Assembly (NCBI GenBank): GCA_020634875.1
Contig: JACKAX010000002.1
Coordinates: forward strand, 124,001 to 188,000
Source of the DNA: Anaerolineales bacterium
GTDB taxonomy: Bacteria; Chloroflexota; Anaerolineae; Anaerolineales; JABWBV01
Direction: 5' to 3'
Length of the DNA stretch: 64,000 nt
Shown: one piece after another, positions 7,830 through 14,727 of the stretch
How positions within the stretch are numbered: position 1 is the first letter of the stretch
Layout: every line of letters begins with the position of its first letter
Translations under genes and position numbers: made by a program
Notes under the pieces: generated by a model
What the model was told of the DNA's origin: nothing
Seen by the model: the letters and a program-made list of their open reading frames with translations, nothing else
Databases searched by the model: none

Positions 7830-9111
7830 GGACCACCCCCTGTACCCCTCGAATAAATCGCTGGGAAAGTGCAAACCGGGCGGCCTGCTGGAAAGGCTGA
7901 TCCACCTGCCATTCGACCACGCGGATGCTCGTCCGCCGAAGTTGCCGGAGCAAAAGGTCGCGTTCCAACCGGGCAAGCCGCATTGCCTGCGAAAGGCCCG
8001 GACGGTTGCCAAGAAGACTGCTTTCAAACGAGATCGGATCAGGCGAAATGATCATCAGTGGGTATCCGTGGGCGCGGAGGGCGATTAGGGTGGGCAAATC
8101 TTGGTAGAGCAAAGAACTGATCATTACCAATTGCGAACGTGCGGGAAACAAACGCGCCGGGATGTTCGCAAGTTCGCGGGACACGTAACTATCGTACAAC
8201 TGCACGGCGGCCAACGCCTGCAAGATGCGCTCCCGCTGGACCTTGCCGTAGCCGGGATGAATCCAGTCCCGCGCCCCGCCGAAGACGAGCAGGCCCACCC
8301 GGTTGCCATAGTTGAGAAAAGATTCCGCCAGGGTTGCGGTGGCCTGGGTGCTGTGTTCCAGAAGTTCGGCACTGCCATGAAAAAGGTTCGTTTCGATGCG
8401 GCAGTCCAAGAGCAACCCCACATCGGCAGCGCGTTCTTGCTCAAACTCGTTGACGAACAGCGTTTGATCGTGGCGGGCGCTGGCCCTGTCATTGATCCAC
8501 CGCATGGGGTCGCCGGATTGGTATTCGCGGAGACCGAAAAATTCCACGCCCGGGCCGCCTTTGCGTGCGGGGATCAACCCCGGAAAGACGCGGGTCCGCC
8601 GGGGGCGGATGGCAACTTCGGGGAGTTTGTGCGCTGTTGGGAGAACGAGAAACCGGCTGGGGAGCGTGTGTTCCTTGTGTTTTCGCACCAACCCCAAATG
8701 ATCGGTGGCGAGGGTGCGGTAGCCGAGGAAGGCATATTGCCCGCGGGAGCCAGTAATGGTGTACGTGATCGTCACAGTCGCGCCGGATTTTAGGGATGTG
8801 AGGATGTATGGCAAGCCCTGGGTGATCTTTGCGCCGGAAGGCACAATATCCTCGATGATCAAGCTTTCGACAAGCGGCCCTTCGTTGGTGACGTTGAGTG
8901 TGACGGTCACAGGCGTGTTGGGAAGCACCCGGTCTGAACTCAGGACGCGCTCGGCTTTGAGTTGGACGGGCTGGGTTTCGTGAAACAGGCCGACGGCGAG
9001 GTACAACACAAAGGGAATGGCAAGCGCGAGCAAGGGGCCTTGCAGGGTGATCAGTCCGATAAGGAGCAAGCTGTATGTGAGAAAGATGAACAGGGAGAAT
9101 GTTTTTGGCAT
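7822..9111 (-). CDS. DUF58 domain protein
   Basis: This 429-residue protein has two N-terminal TM segments (about 5-50), a beta-rich stretch with conserved-repeat features (NTPVTVTLNVTNEGP), and the DUF58 core with the hallmark REYQSGDPMRWINDRASARH. A vWA-like fold follows (VGLLLDCRIETN), with DxS-type metal site not intact. DUF58 proteins are usual partners of MoxR ATPases and are thought to take part in assembling or activating envelope complexes. Here the MoxR gene ends 6 bp upstream, and DUF4129 and small membrane genes complete the standard set. The start is supported by position and by the hydrophobic N-terminus. Confidence 0.9.
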   Translation of the reverse strand: MPKTFSLFIFLTYSLLLIGLITLQGPLLALAIPFVLYLAVGLFHETQPVQLKAERVLSSDRVLPNTPVTVTLNVTNEGPLVESLIIEDIVPSGAKITQGLPYILTSLKSGATVTITYTITGSRGQYAFLGYRTLATDHLGLVRKHKEHTLPSRFLVLPTAHKLPEVAIRPRRTRVFPGLIPARKGGPGVEFFGLREYQSGDPMRWINDRASARHDQTLFVNEFEQERAADVGLLLDCRIETNLFHGSAELLEHSTQATATLAESFLNYGNRVGLLVFGGARDWIHPGYGKVQRERILQALAAVQLYDSYVSRELANIPARLFPARSQLVMISSLLYQDLPTLIALRAHGYPLMIISPDPISFESSLLGNRPGLSQAMRLARLERDLLLRQLRRTSIRVVEWQVDQPFQQAARFALSQRFIRGVQGVVHA

Positions 9112-9117
9112 CTCGAC

Positions 9118-10068
9118 TCAGTTAATCACGGGGACGGGAATACTGCCAATGAGTTCGGTCAGGATTTGGTCGGCGGCTTGGGGGCGGAGCCAGAGTTCGG
9201 GGTTCAGAATCAGGCGGTGGATCAGGGCGGGTTTGGCGAAGATTTTGATGTCGTCGGGGAGGACGTAATCCCGGTTTTCCATCGCGGCTTGGGCGCGAGC
9301 CAATTTCAGGAGGGCAAGTGAACCGCGCGGGCTGGCGCCGACGGCGACCCGTTTGTCCTGGCGGGTTTTGTGGACGAGTTCGACGATGTAGTGTTCGAGA
9401 TCGGGTTCGATGTGGACGGTTTCGATGGCTTTTCGCATCGCTTGCAAGGATTTGTGGTCGGTGATTTGTTGCAGTTGGAAGTCGTCGGTGCGGCGGTCGC
9501 GGCGGCGTTTGAGGATTTCCTTTTCTTCTTCCAGGGTGGGATAGCCCATCGAGAGCTTGAGCAGAAAGCGGTCGAGTTGTGCCTCAGGCAGAGGGAAAGT
9601 GCCCTCGTATTCGATGGGATTTTGCGTGGCAATCACGACGAACGGGTCGGGTAGGGGCATCGTTTCCCCTTCGATGGTGACTTGATGTTCTTGCATCGCT
9701 TCCAACAGGGCGGACTGGGTTTTGGGCGAGGCGCGGTTGATCTCGTCCGCGAGGATGATGTTAGCGAAGATCGGCCCTTTTCGCAGTTCAAAACGCCCTT
9801 TGCTCCGATCGTAGATGTAGCCGCCGGTGATGTCGCCAGGAAGCAGATCGGGGGTGAACTGAATTCGTTTGAAATCCAGCCCCAGCGCGGTGGCGAACGA
9901 GTGCGCGGTCAGCGTCTTCGCGAGGCCGGGATAATCTTCGAGCAGGATGTGGCCCCCCGCGAGGATCGCGGCCATGATCTGGCGCAACATCTGATGTTTG
10001 CCCACGATGGCATTTTCGACTTCCTGGATGATTTTTCCGGTTAACGGGGCGACTTCCGATAATTTCAT
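9118..10068 (-). CDS. MoxR family AAA+ ATPase
   Basis: The 316-residue protein is a complete MoxR ATPase. It has a family-typical Walker A variant EDYPGLAKT (residues 44-52, K51), FTPDLLPGDITG (71-82), Walker B ILADEIN with D108-E109, and sensor 1 in VIATQNP. A C-terminal AAA lid follows. MoxR proteins are thought to act as chaperones that insert cofactors or mature vWA-containing partners; the partner here is the DUF58 protein encoded 6 bp downstream. It starts 2 bp after the stop of the preceding membrane gene, so the genes are very likely co-translated. Confidence 0.95.
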   Translation of the reverse strand: MKLSEVAPLTGKIIQEVENAIVGKHQMLRQIMAAILAGGHILLEDYPGLAKTLTAHSFATALGLDFKRIQFTPDLLPGDITGGYIYDRSKGRFELRKGPIFANIILADEINRASPKTQSALLEAMQEHQVTIEGETMPLPDPFVVIATQNPIEYEGTFPLPEAQLDRFLLKLSMGYPTLEEEKEILKRRRDRRTDDFQLQQITDHKSLQAMRKAIETVHIEPDLEHYIVELVHKTRQDKRVAVGASPRGSLALLKLARAQAAMENRDYVLPDDIKIFAKPALIHRLILNPELWLRPQAADQILTELIGSIPVPVIN

Positions 10069-10070
10069 GC

Positions 10071-10652
10071 TTAATCCTGTTGTAAATAGGGTTGATTTTC
10101 AAGATACTGAAGAACGATTTCGGGGTCGAGGTCTAAAGGGGTTTTGATTTCTTCTGCGCGTACGCGTTTCCAATAGGATATGTAAATTGGCTGGCGGGCG
10201 TTGAAATAATCTGCGATTTCGGCGGGCAAACCCTTAGGGAGATCAGAACTTCGCCAGTTCTCCTCTTCGATGGGGAGGTAGAGGCGTTTGGTTAAGCGTT
10301 TGAGTTCCTGGGCCAGAAGCCATTTGGAGAAACGGCTTTTGCGCGAACGTTCGAGCAGGTTTGCCCATTTTTCGACCGGGCCAGGTTGATGGGCCGCGGA
10401 GGGGTCTGAATAGTGGAAGATTCTTTTTCGTTTGGGTAGACTGATAAACGAGAAAATTAGCAAGATCAAAATGAAGCCTGCCCAAATCACCGCTTGGGGC
10501 AAACTCCGGATAACCAGGGCTACGAACCAGGCCACATGAAACAACGGAACAACGATCACGGTGTGGACGAAGTCATCCACGAGAAAGACGAGTACCAGCG
10601 CAAAGACCAGCGACAACAGGAGTGGGATAAATGGCCGAAGTTTATTGAACAT
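10071..10652 (-). CDS. Membrane-anchored protein of the MoxR cluster (193 aa)
   Basis: Two or three TM segments occupy residues about 5-80, followed by a basic stretch (PKRKRIF) and a soluble, helix-rich domain with many Lys, Arg and Glu. I do not recognise the soluble domain. The ATG at 10652 overlaps the stop of the DUF4129 gene by 11 bp, and the MoxR gene begins 2 bp after this stop. The frame extends upstream to 10739, but that would overlap DUF4129 heavily, so the inner start is preferred. Its place suggests a structural part of the MoxR-linked membrane complex. Confidence 0.75.
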   Translation of the reverse strand: MFNKLRPFIPLLLSLVFALVLVFLVDDFVHTVIVVPLFHVAWFVALVIRSLPQAVIWAGFILILLIFSFISLPKRKRIFHYSDPSAAHQPGPVEKWANLLERSRKSRFSKWLLAQELKRLTKRLYLPIEEENWRSSDLPKGLPAEIADYFNARQPIYISYWKRVRAEEIKTPLDLDPEIVLQYLENQPYLQQD

Positions 10653-11529
10653 AATCTTGAAGTATCGCTTGCAAACACTGAACCGCTTCGTGTTCCATGG
10701 TTTGAGTTGTAGTTCTCGCACCATACCGCACGCTTTCAAAAAGCCGAGTGAGTTGGGAGATGTGAGTGCTGGCGATACCTACGCGGGCGAGGTGGTCTTC
10801 AAATTCACGCGGAGTCATCGCCTGTTTGCGTTGGATGCGGCGGCTTTCCTGCAAACCCTGGCACATTTGGGCGTAGCACGTGGTAACAACATCCCACAAA
10901 TCGCCACCCGCTTCCAGGTCGGAGAGCGCTCTTTTCACTTCCCGGACGATGACGGATTGGGCATCAGGGCGAGGATGAAATTTTTTCCAGGCAAAATAAG
11001 TACCGCCGAAAAACACCACTAACAATAAGCCGTTTACGAGAATAAACACCCACGCAGGGGGTTCCTGGACGAAGGGGGGCGGGGTGGGGAAGGCGTTTGG
11101 ATCGAGTGCGGGGTTTGCGCCCTCCGCGGTTTGAACGGGGGCGGCAAATTGAGTCATGCTTTGAACGATTTTCGGCAAGAGCACAACAAACAGTGCGAGG
11201 GCAATAAACATGCGGATCAATTCACGCCGGAATTTGCGATCAATGATGGCATAGATGGTGGAAAAGATCAGCATCAACCAAAAGAGGATAATGAGCAAAG
11301 TCAAAGTGTTATCGCCCAGTGAGGTGGCGTTAAACCCGGTCCCTTCGCTGGACGGGGTGGGGACTTCGACGGGGCTGGTGTTCACCGCGGAGAAAAACCA
11401 CTCGATGAGGTGCAATGACTCCCCTGGCTGTAGGCGAAGTCTGGGAAGCCCACCCGCGAGCATGAGAATGACCGCCAGCAACCAGCCCGCGCTTAGGATG
11501 ACTCTCTTGCGTTTCGTGTTGTTTTGCAT
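10642..11529 (-). CDS. DUF4129 domain membrane protein
   Basis: This 295-residue protein has an N-terminal TM segment, an outer loop rich in Pro, Ser and Thr, two more TM segments (around 75-125), a second loop with PTPPPFVQEPP, another TM segment and then a soluble C-terminal DUF4129 domain (LSDLEAGGDLWDVVTTCYAQ, and AMTPREFEDHL). DUF4129 proteins commonly accompany MoxR and DUF58 and resemble the C-terminal part of transglutaminase-like membrane proteins. The start at 11529 is chosen because an inverted repeat fills 11542-11596; the frame stays open to 11580 but would run through that repeat. Confidence 0.82.
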   Translation of the reverse strand: MQNNTKRKRVILSAGWLLAVILMLAGGLPRLRLQPGESLHLIEWFFSAVNTSPVEVPTPSSEGTGFNATSLGDNTLTLLIILFWLMLIFSTIYAIIDRKFRRELIRMFIALALFVVLLPKIVQSMTQFAAPVQTAEGANPALDPNAFPTPPPFVQEPPAWVFILVNGLLLVVFFGGTYFAWKKFHPRPDAQSVIVREVKRALSDLEAGGDLWDVVTTCYAQMCQGLQESRRIQRKQAMTPREFEDHLARVGIASTHISQLTRLFESVRYGARTTTQTMEHEAVQCLQAILQDYVQ

Positions 11530-11541
11530 CGCTTTGAAAGT

Positions 11542-11596
11542 GGACCGTAGTCTAGCCCCTTGTGGGCGTAAAGGGTACAAGGTCCGAGACTACGTC
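11542..11596. repeat. Inverted repeat between membrane genes
   Basis: GACCGTAGTCTAGCCCCTTGT (first 20 bases from 11542) pairs in blocks with ACAAGG (11577-11582) and AGACTACGTC (11587-11596). It fills most of the 72-bp gap in the minus-strand block and may be a mobile palindrome or an internal attenuator. Confidence 0.6.
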
Positions 11597-11601
11597 AATC
11601 C

Positions 11602-11955
11602 TTAAATATAGAGCGCCAACAACAAAAAGCCCAACTCCACCGCCAACGTGCGGGCGAGGAGCCACCAGGCTTCGCGCGTGCCCATGTAGCGGTGCTGGTA
11701 CTCAAACCCACCGATGATAATGACGATCATCAATGTGGCAAGCGGCAGAGAAACCAGAATGTTGATCAGAGACAGGCTGCCCTGCCCGGATGCAAACTTC
11801 CATGCTTCCCACGGGAAAAAACGCGTGTAGGTGCGGATGATCATTTCCCGCCCGGCGATAAACGAAAGCACACTGAGGGCGACCGAGATAAGCCAAATGC
11901 CATAAGCAGGTAGGTAAACACGGGGGGAGTCTTGGGGTTTTTGGAGGGTTTCCAT
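11602..11955 (-). CDS. Small membrane protein (117 aa)
   Basis: Three TM segments are visible (about 14-40, 58-83 and 98-116), with an amphipathic FFPWEAWKF stretch between the first two. It resembles the C-terminal membrane part of the anti-sigma factor encoded next upstream: both contain an I(I/V)GG-EYxHRxxGxxxxW segment (GGFEYQHRYMGTREAWW here, GGGEYHYRHIGQPNSW there). The two may therefore be related by duplication. The start has AAAGGAAAAG upstream. It lies between the sigma/anti-sigma pair and the DUF4129 gene. Function unknown. Confidence 0.75.
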   Translation of the reverse strand: METLQKPQDSPRVYLPAYGIWLISVALSVLSFIAGREMIIRTYTRFFPWEAWKFASGQGSLSLINILVSLPLATLMIVIIIGGFEYQHRYMGTREAWWLLARTLAVELGFLLLALYI

Positions 11956-11969
11956 AGCTTTTCCTTTTC

Positions 11970-12086
11970 AAACTTCGGATTTGACACGCTAAAACTTCGG
12001 AAGTCTTTGGCCCATTCTCGTGAAAGCAGTTTGCGAGAAAATGGGATTCTTTTTTTTAGGAGACGTTTGGAGACTTCCGAAGTTTG
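11970..12086. repeat. Palindrome-ended intergenic repeat, family A copy 2
   Basis: AACTTCGGAAGTCT at about 11993-12006 pairs with AGACTTCCGAAGTT at about 12071-12084. An inner stem joins CCCATT-TCG (about 12011) and CGAGAAAATGGG (about 12034). A solitary half site AAACTTCGGA precedes it at 11970. It sits inside the minus-strand block, between the anti-sigma gene and the next gene. Confidence 0.8.
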
Positions 12087-12088
12087 GA

Positions 12089-12853
12089 TTAGAAGATCAA
12101 ATACGGCAAAATCAAGATGAACAATTGGGCCAACAGCGTAATACTAAACACTTTCCACGAATTAGGTTGGCCGATGTGACGATAGTGATATTCACCGCCG
12201 CCAACTACGACGATGATGTACAAGATGGCTGCGAGTAAGATCGAGAACATCGCGATTGGCATAACTTGCGTTTTGCGGCCCCCCATCTGGAGTGTCGCGT
12301 AAATTGCCAGGTCTTGGATGACCGTAATATTCAACACGCCAATCAGCGCCGACCCCAGCCACAAAATGAACGCAAGCCCGGCCATGAGAATAAACCGGGG
12401 TCGGATCGAAAGCGCTTTATCGAACTGTTCCACCGAGACAAGCATTAAGAAGAAACACGCCAGAGTAGGGTAAGAACCCATTTCTTGAACAGGAACCGTT
12501 CCGCGTACGCTGATTTGCTGGATCACACCTACAAGCGCCAGAACCAGTCCAGCCACAGCGAAAGCAATGGGCGTGGTACTTGCGAAACGTTCCCAATATA
12601 GAGAAATGGAAGAGCGCGGCTTGATTTTTGCTGCAATGGATGAAAACATCATCTGATTGGAGGGGCGCGTCTGATTGAGCGTGCCATATAACTCGTTCGC
12701 AATTACGCGTTGCAGACGTTTCTGCTCATCCAATTGAGCGCGGCAGATAGGGCAGGTTGCCAGGTGAGCATCCATGCTTTCCCGCGTAGCGTCGTCAAGC
12801 GTTTGGTAAAGATAACCGGTAAGGCGGTCGAGAGAGAGATGGGGGGTGTTCAT
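12089..12853 (-). CDS. Anti-sigma factor with zinc-binding N-terminus and membrane domain
   Basis: The 254-residue protein starts with a ZAS-type anti-sigma domain: HLATCPIC gives the H30-x3-C34-x2-C37 zinc motif. About six TM segments follow from residue 90 to the end, more than the single segment usual in anti-sigma factors. The ATG overlaps the stop of the ECF sigma gene by 4 bp (ATGA), the standard coupled arrangement. It would hold the sigma factor at the membrane and release it on an envelope signal. The C-terminal GGGEYHYRHIGQ segment is shared with the small membrane protein downstream. Confidence 0.88.
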   Translation of the reverse strand: MNTPHLSLDRLTGYLYQTLDDATRESMDAHLATCPICRAQLDEQKRLQRVIANELYGTLNQTRPSNQMMFSSIAAKIKPRSSISLYWERFASTTPIAFAVAGLVLALVGVIQQISVRGTVPVQEMGSYPTLACFFLMLVSVEQFDKALSIRPRFILMAGLAFILWLGSALIGVLNITVIQDLAIYATLQMGGRKTQVMPIAMFSILLAAILYIIVVVGGGEYHYRHIGQPNSWKVFSITLLAQLFILILPYLIF

Positions 12854-13428
12854 AAGGTTTCCTCCGCGATTTGTCGCAAATCATTTTCGGAGAGGGTTTG
12901 TGCCAATTTTTGATGCGCCAACCGCACACGGGATTGAGCGGTCTTCATTGGGCATCCTACGATTTCGGCGATTTCCTCGTAGGTATGCTCGCCCCAATGC
13001 CGCAGAACGATAGCTTCGCGCAAGATCGGGGTGAGCTTTTGCACGGCATCCCAAACGGAACGACGCGCTTGTTTGTTTTCTACTTTCTGTTCAGGACCGG
13101 GGTTCAGATCGGGAGGACTCCGGCGGCTCTTCAGCCACTCGGTAAAAGAAAAGGCCGGGCGGCGCTTCCGCAAAAGGTCCCGGCTCCGGCTCACGGTGAT
13201 CATGTGAAGCCAGGTGGTAAATTGACTGCGACGTTCATCAAATTGGGCGATGTTCAGTAACGCGTAGGTTAGTGCGTCTTGCGCGGCCTCTTCGGCGTCT
13301 TCGGCATTGCCGAGCAGCCCAAGCGCCAGCCGGAAGGTGCGGTCACGGTGCAGGTCATAAATCGTCTCCGCCGCACGCTCATCTCCGGCGCGCCATCGCT
13401 CAATCAGAACTTCAAGGTTAGTCATCAT
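12850..13428 (-). CDS. ECF-type RNA polymerase sigma factor
   Basis: This 192-residue protein has sigma region 2 (residues about 22-95, with NAEDAEEAAQDALTYAL and FTTWLHMITVSRSRDLLRKR) and region 4 (about 125-180, with LTPILREAIVLRHWGEHTYEEIAEIVGCPMKTAQSR). There is no region 1.1 or 3, as expected for ECF factors. Two tandem ATGs (13428 and 13425) are possible starts. A TATAAT hexamer lies about 10 bp before the start on the minus strand (13439-13444), so the transcript leader would be very short. It heads the minus-strand block; the downstream MoxR and glycosyl genes are plausible members of its operon. Confidence 0.93.
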   Translation of the reverse strand: MMTNLEVLIERWRAGDERAAETIYDLHRDRTFRLALGLLGNAEDAEEAAQDALTYALLNIAQFDERRSQFTTWLHMITVSRSRDLLRKRRPAFSFTEWLKSRRSPPDLNPGPEQKVENKQARRSVWDAVQKLTPILREAIVLRHWGEHTYEEIAEIVGCPMKTAQSRVRLAHQKLAQTLSENDLRQIAEETL

Positions 13429-13438
13429 ATCTCATGTT

Positions 13439-13484
13439 ATTATACGCATCGAACAAAGCCTTTGCTCACAGAAAAGTTTTCTGT
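13439..13484. promoter_or_regulatory. Divergent control region: -10 for the sigma gene and a perfect palindrome
   Basis: On the minus strand TATAAT lies at 13444-13439, close to the sigma-factor start. ACAGAAAAGTTTTCTGT (13468-13484) is a perfect 8-1-8 palindrome in the 75-bp gap between the sigma gene and the MFS gene, suited to an operator. No clear -35 is visible for either gene. Confidence 0.5.
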
Positions 13485-13503
13485 GTTTCTCCCTCTCAAA
13501 CCC

Positions 13504-14676
13504 ATGCTCACTGAATCCCTCCCTTCTACCCACCCCCTCGCCCCCATCAAACGGGGTTCTCTCTACTATCTCTTTTTCTTCCTCGCCGCGGGCGCTCATG
13601 GCCCCTTTTTGTATGTTTATTACAAAGAACTCGGTCTGACCGGACAACAAATCGGTTGGCTTGCGATCCTCAGCCCGGTGATGACCCTTCTGCTCGCCAC
13701 GCCCATCGCCTCCTTCGCCGACCGTAAACGCTGGCGTGTCCGCACCGCCCAAATCGCCGTCACCGGGGTCGCCGTTCTGGTCTTCTTTCTCCGCTTCCCC
13801 ACCACTTTCCCCGCCATCGCGTTGATGATGTTCTTCGTCGCCCTCTTTTCCTGCTCCATCTCCCCCCTCGGCGACAGCCTCATCGCCCGGATGTCCCAAC
13901 GCTACAACCTGAACTACGGCACCATGCGCTTGTGGGGTTCGGTCGGCTACGCGTCCAGCGCCCTGATCTTTGGCGCAGTCTGGCAAAAAACTGGCTTCAG
14001 CCCCATGTTCATCGTCGCCAGTTTGCTCTTTATCCCCGCCATCTGGGTTATCGGCACACTCGAAGAAGGCCCAGTCAAAGAGCGAACCGAACAAAAGCGC
14101 ATGACCGTCCTCTTTCGGGACACCGGCCTCGTTCTGCTCCTGCTCGCCACCTTCCTCGCCGGGATCGCCAACAGCCTGTCCATGACCTTTGAAGGGATTT
14201 ACGTCCGTTCGATTGGGGGCGGAAATTTCCTCATCGGAATGATGATCGCCTTTTCCGCGTTTTCCGAACTCCCAACCATGTTCTACGGCCAACAAATTGC
14301 CCGCCGTTTGCGCGGGGGAGCGAACACGGTCATCCTCGCCTACGCACTCACCGCCGCAGCCTACCTCGGCTATGTCCTCGTCGCCACCCCCAACGTGATG
14401 CCGTTTTTCTCCATCTTAAAGGGCATGGGCTTTGGCCTGTATTTCACCACTACCATCCGCCTCATCACCGAACGCACCCCCGACGAATGGGCCGCCACCG
14501 CCCAATCGCTGATGACCGTTTGCTACTTCGGTCTTGCTCCACTCATCGCCGGCCCTGTCGGCGGCCTGATAGATGACACCTTCGGTTCCGCCACTATCTT
14601 CATTCTCGGCTTTGCCACCCTCCTTCTCGCCATCTTAGTTTTGGGATTGGCACAGAGAGCGAAAAAGCTCAGTTAA
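13504..14676 (+). CDS. MFS transporter (MFS_1-like, sugar or nucleoside symporter type)
   Basis: The 390-residue protein has twelve TM segments in two six-helix halves. SFADRKRWRVR after the second helix is the family's conserved loop. It looks most like the LacY/NupG/HcaT-like group of proton symporters. The ATG at 13504 is chosen because the first helix follows SLYYLFFFLAAG; the frame extends upstream to 13279 but would overlap the divergent sigma gene. Next downstream is the beta-phosphoglucomutase/GH65 fusion, 51 bp away, so uptake of a disaccharide for phosphorolysis is a reasonable guess. Confidence 0.85.
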   Translation: MLTESLPSTHPLAPIKRGSLYYLFFFLAAGAHGPFLYVYYKELGLTGQQIGWLAILSPVMTLLLATPIASFADRKRWRVRTAQIAVTGVAVLVFFLRFPTTFPAIALMMFFVALFSCSISPLGDSLIARMSQRYNLNYGTMRLWGSVGYASSALIFGAVWQKTGFSPMFIVASLLFIPAIWVIGTLEEGPVKERTEQKRMTVLFRDTGLVLLLLATFLAGIANSLSMTFEGIYVRSIGGGNFLIGMMIAFSAFSELPTMFYGQQIARRLRGGANTVILAYALTAAAYLGYVLVATPNVMPFFSILKGMGFGLYFTTTIRLITERTPDEWAATAQSLMTVCYFGLAPLIAGPVGGLIDDTFGSATIFILGFATLLLAILVLGLAQRAKKLS

Positions 14677-14727
14677 TTGAGACAAAGCATTCTTGCAAAC
14701 CTTTCCTCGCCAACTCTTTACAACCCT

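Noticed and set aside
13432..14295. A 287-codon minus-strand frame opposite the MFS gene
   Set aside because: Highly charged Gly/Glu/Asp-rich translation, the usual shadow of a membrane-protein gene.
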